DNA of 30,414 bases from a virus: IMG/VR virus record IMGVR_UViG_3300047666_000818, positions 1-30,414 of that record, one strand, 5' to 3'. Below the pieces are notes generated by a model. That model had not been told where the DNA came from and made no database searches. It saw only the letters and a program-made list of their open reading frames with translations. Shown here piece by piece: positions 28,760 through 30,414 of this stretch. Each line of letters opens with the position of its first letter. Within the stretch, counting starts at the first letter, position 1. The position numbers and the translations under genes were made by a program.

Positions 28760-30414
28760 TCAGCCCATCATAGCGCCACCAGGAGCAGCGGCGGTGTATG
28801 AACGGCGGAATTCGATGTGACCAAACAGCAAACTGTCACCTGCATCACTCAGGTGTGTTGCCTTTACCTGCGGCGTGGCATAGGAACCATCTGTTGTCAG
28901 TGTTTTTTCTGATGATTTTATTTTCTCGGTTCCATTGCGCCCTTCTTTTGCTGGTGCATTGAAACAACTTGTTGACCATTCTTCACAATTAACTTTGTGA
29001 TACCTGAAGCGCGGATACCTTTCATCTGTTCCATCAAGGATCGCTTGCCATAGTTTGAAGCGCGTTTCATAGCCTGGCTGCTGGCCAATGTAAATTGGTT
29101 TCACAGTCCATGCGCCAAACATATCTGGCGCGTCATCCTTCAACAGCTTCATCACCTCTGTTGCATAGGTATCCACTGAAAGCGCATTCGTGCCTATTGA
29201 AGTGTGGTCATAATAGAACGTTACCACCTTGCATTCATGGTGCTGATAGTACTGTTTAAACAATAGCACAACATCTTTGATTTTCTTCGGGTAATCCACA
29301 TGAAAGTTATTGATGAACCTGAAATCAAATGGCCAGCGCTGGCCGGTCACAATACAATTGAAGCTGCCGCCATAGTCCATGGCTATTTCAAGCGGTGTTT
29401 TCGGGTCACAGTCAAGATCCTGACGTGAATCAACAACTTCCAGTTCTTCAAAATCATGGTTCTTTGATTGTAAGAACTCATAGTTGTATTCCGTGTAAGC
29501 GTGCACGGCCTCTGACAGTGAAGGATAGAAGCTATTCCGCACTTTCTTGCGCCGTAGGTTCAGTATAGATGAATCAAAACTGTCTTTTGAAAGGTTTCTT
29601 TGTTGCTTTTTAAACCAGGAAGCCTGAAGCACTTCAACGTTTTCAATACTTCCAGCCTCGCTGTAATATATTGAAGAATCAACACCGTTTTCCGGGTTGC
29701 CCTTTCTCACCAGGTTCAATTCTTTCATCAGTGATGAACATTCCTGTTCATATCGGCGGTATGTTTCTTCAGATAGCGTTCCAGATTTCAGCGCTTCAAA
29801 CTTCGTGTGCAATTGCTGCTGAATGAACACAATCAAATCAATCCTGTTCTGATTCATTTCATGTTCTTTTTCCAGTATCCATTCACCTGAAGGCATTGTT
29901 GGCATATCTGTAGCAAAAAGAACTGATTGATGAACTGAAAGGTGTCCGAATTTGTCAAAATTCCCACGCATTGCGGGCATCACTTCATTGTCAAGTCTGT
30001 CTTTATTTAAGAATTTCGCCTCATCACCCGCAACCCAATCCAGTGAAAGGCCGTTCCCTGATCCTGGCCGGTCTTGGGAAATCAATACAATTCCAGCGCC
30101 TGTTCTGAAGTGAATGAAATATTCTGTTTTCAGGGGCATGAAATACGGCAGATCCCATCCCCAATTTTTAGGCGCCGTGCGGCCAATAAACCAATCACGA
30201 TCACGCTTTAGCCCTAAACTTTCCCACCCGCGAACAATGGCTGGAAGCGTGCGTGTAAGATGCTGCTGATAGGTGGCAGCAACCAACCCACCAAGACTGC
30301 GCGGCATTTCGTTCATCAGAACAAATGTGCGCGGCGCAATCAACCCTTCACTTTTTCCCGTACCACGCCCCCAAACGGCAAATTCTTCATTTGCTTGAAT
30401 CAATGCTGATTTCC
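28760..30414 (-). CDS. terL: Terminase large subunit (start beyond window)
   Basis: 550 codons are visible and the frame is open to the right edge, so the extreme N-terminus is outside. Numbered from the first whole codon: Walker A GRGTGKS (15-21), Walker B LDWVAGDE (124-131), coupling motif VLFATDMPT (164-172), then the RNase H-like nuclease with metal residues D346 (AMDYG), D402 (YYDHT) and D523/D526 (HLSDAGD). All ATPase and nuclease residues are present, so it looks active. It pumps DNA into the procapsid and cuts it at headful or cos sites. It is first in the right-to-left late order, 158 nt before the next long frame. No small subunit is in the window. Confidence 0.95.
   Translation of the reverse strand, partial: KSALIQANEEFAVWGRGTGKSEGLIAPRTFVLMNEMPRSLGGLVAATYQQHLTRTLPAIVRGWESLGLKRDRDWFIGRTAPKNWGWDLPYFMPLKTEYFIHFRTGAGIVLISQDRPGSGNGLSLDWVAGDEAKFLNKDRLDNEVMPAMRGNFDKFGHLSVHQSVLFATDMPTMPSGEWILEKEHEMNQNRIDLIVFIQQQLHTKFEALKSGTLSEETYRRYEQECSSLMKELNLVRKGNPENGVDSSIYYSEAGSIENVEVLQASWFKKQQRNLSKDSFDSSILNLRRKKVRNSFYPSLSEAVHAYTEYNYEFLQSKNHDFEELEVVDSRQDLDCDPKTPLEIAMDYGGSFNCIVTGQRWPFDFRFINNFHVDYPKKIKDVVLLFKQYYQHHECKVVTFYYDHTSIGTNALSVDTYATEVMKLLKDDAPDMFGAWTVKPIYIGQQPGYETRFKLWQAILDGTDERYPRFRYHKVNCEEWSTSCFNAPAKEGRNGTEKIKSSEKTLTTDGSYATPQVKATHLSDAGDSLLFGHIEFRRSYTAAAPGGAMMG

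Noticed and set aside
1-30414. tRNA or rRNA genes
   Set aside because: No cloverleaf with the GTTCRA-type T-loop and matching acceptor stems was noticed on either strand by eye; a tRNAscan run would be decisive.

Overview
The window is a contiguous piece of a temperate, tailed (siphovirus-like) phage or prophage of a Bacteroidota host. The host call rests on several features. Candidate promoters follow the Bacteroidota pattern TTTG-N19-21-TAnnTTTG, and start codons are preceded by A-rich tracts instead of strong Shine-Dalgarno sequences. The DnaG-type primase has the zinc-less KDFSSGKGG signature. The tail-protein family, the EF-hand-bearing amidase and the K-for-R tyrosine integrase are also typical of these phages. 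I cannot place the host below phylum. Nearly all genes lie on the minus strand, so the map reads right to left; only the integrase and an XRE-type regulator are on the plus strand.

Reading right to left: 30414-25913 is packaging and portal (large terminase, small unknown protein, portal, an uncharacterised head/connector candidate). 25920-24510 is a compact lysis cassette (two small membrane proteins, an amidase with a perfect EF-hand loop, and a lipoprotein with a C-terminal membrane anchor that fits a u-spanin). 24513-23749 is an unknown protein, possibly a tail chaperone. 23748-23467 is a gene-free, highly structured control region with its own promoter, followed by two unknown genes. 22681-20670 is an AT-rich accessory stretch. 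It holds a minimal C5 cytosine methyltransferase flanked by cassette-like hairpins, a small Cys4 protein, a 165-aa protein, a terminator, then a separately promoted pair (62 aa plus a small HTH protein). 20618-19238 is a secreted Cys-rich protein and two membrane proteins. 19210-11931 is the tail module (tail protein, distal-tail protein, hub-like protein, HK97gp10-like protein, tape measure). 11934-10161 (plus strand) is the integrase, a repeat-rich probable attP region and an XRE regulator. 10094-2953 is the early/replication operon (regulator, small unknowns, primase-helicase, C5 and Dam-type methyltransferases, an ASCH-like protein), closed by a strong terminator. 2893-2450 is gene-free with an iteron-like array and a neighbouring AT-rich tract. 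2449-1646 is a lipoprotein with one dockerin-like repeat. 1559-1 is two tail-fibre/tip genes, the second cut by the window edge.

Most genes overlap by 1-4 nt (ATGA or TAATG junctions), which implies translational coupling in long operons. No convincing major capsid protein, protease/scaffold or small terminase is in the window; they probably lie outside it. The integrase and putative attP sit between structural and early genes instead of at an end, so the sequence is best read as a circular or permuted phage map, or as an internal segment of one.

The most interesting points for follow-up are the control region 23467-23748 (three mutually exclusive RNA pairings plus three GCACACATTYA repeats around a promoter), the TCTGAC iteron-like array at 2647-2785, the methyltransferase cassette at 21883-22681, and the two secreted host-like proteins (dockerin-like and T9SS-tail-like) carried as apparent morons.
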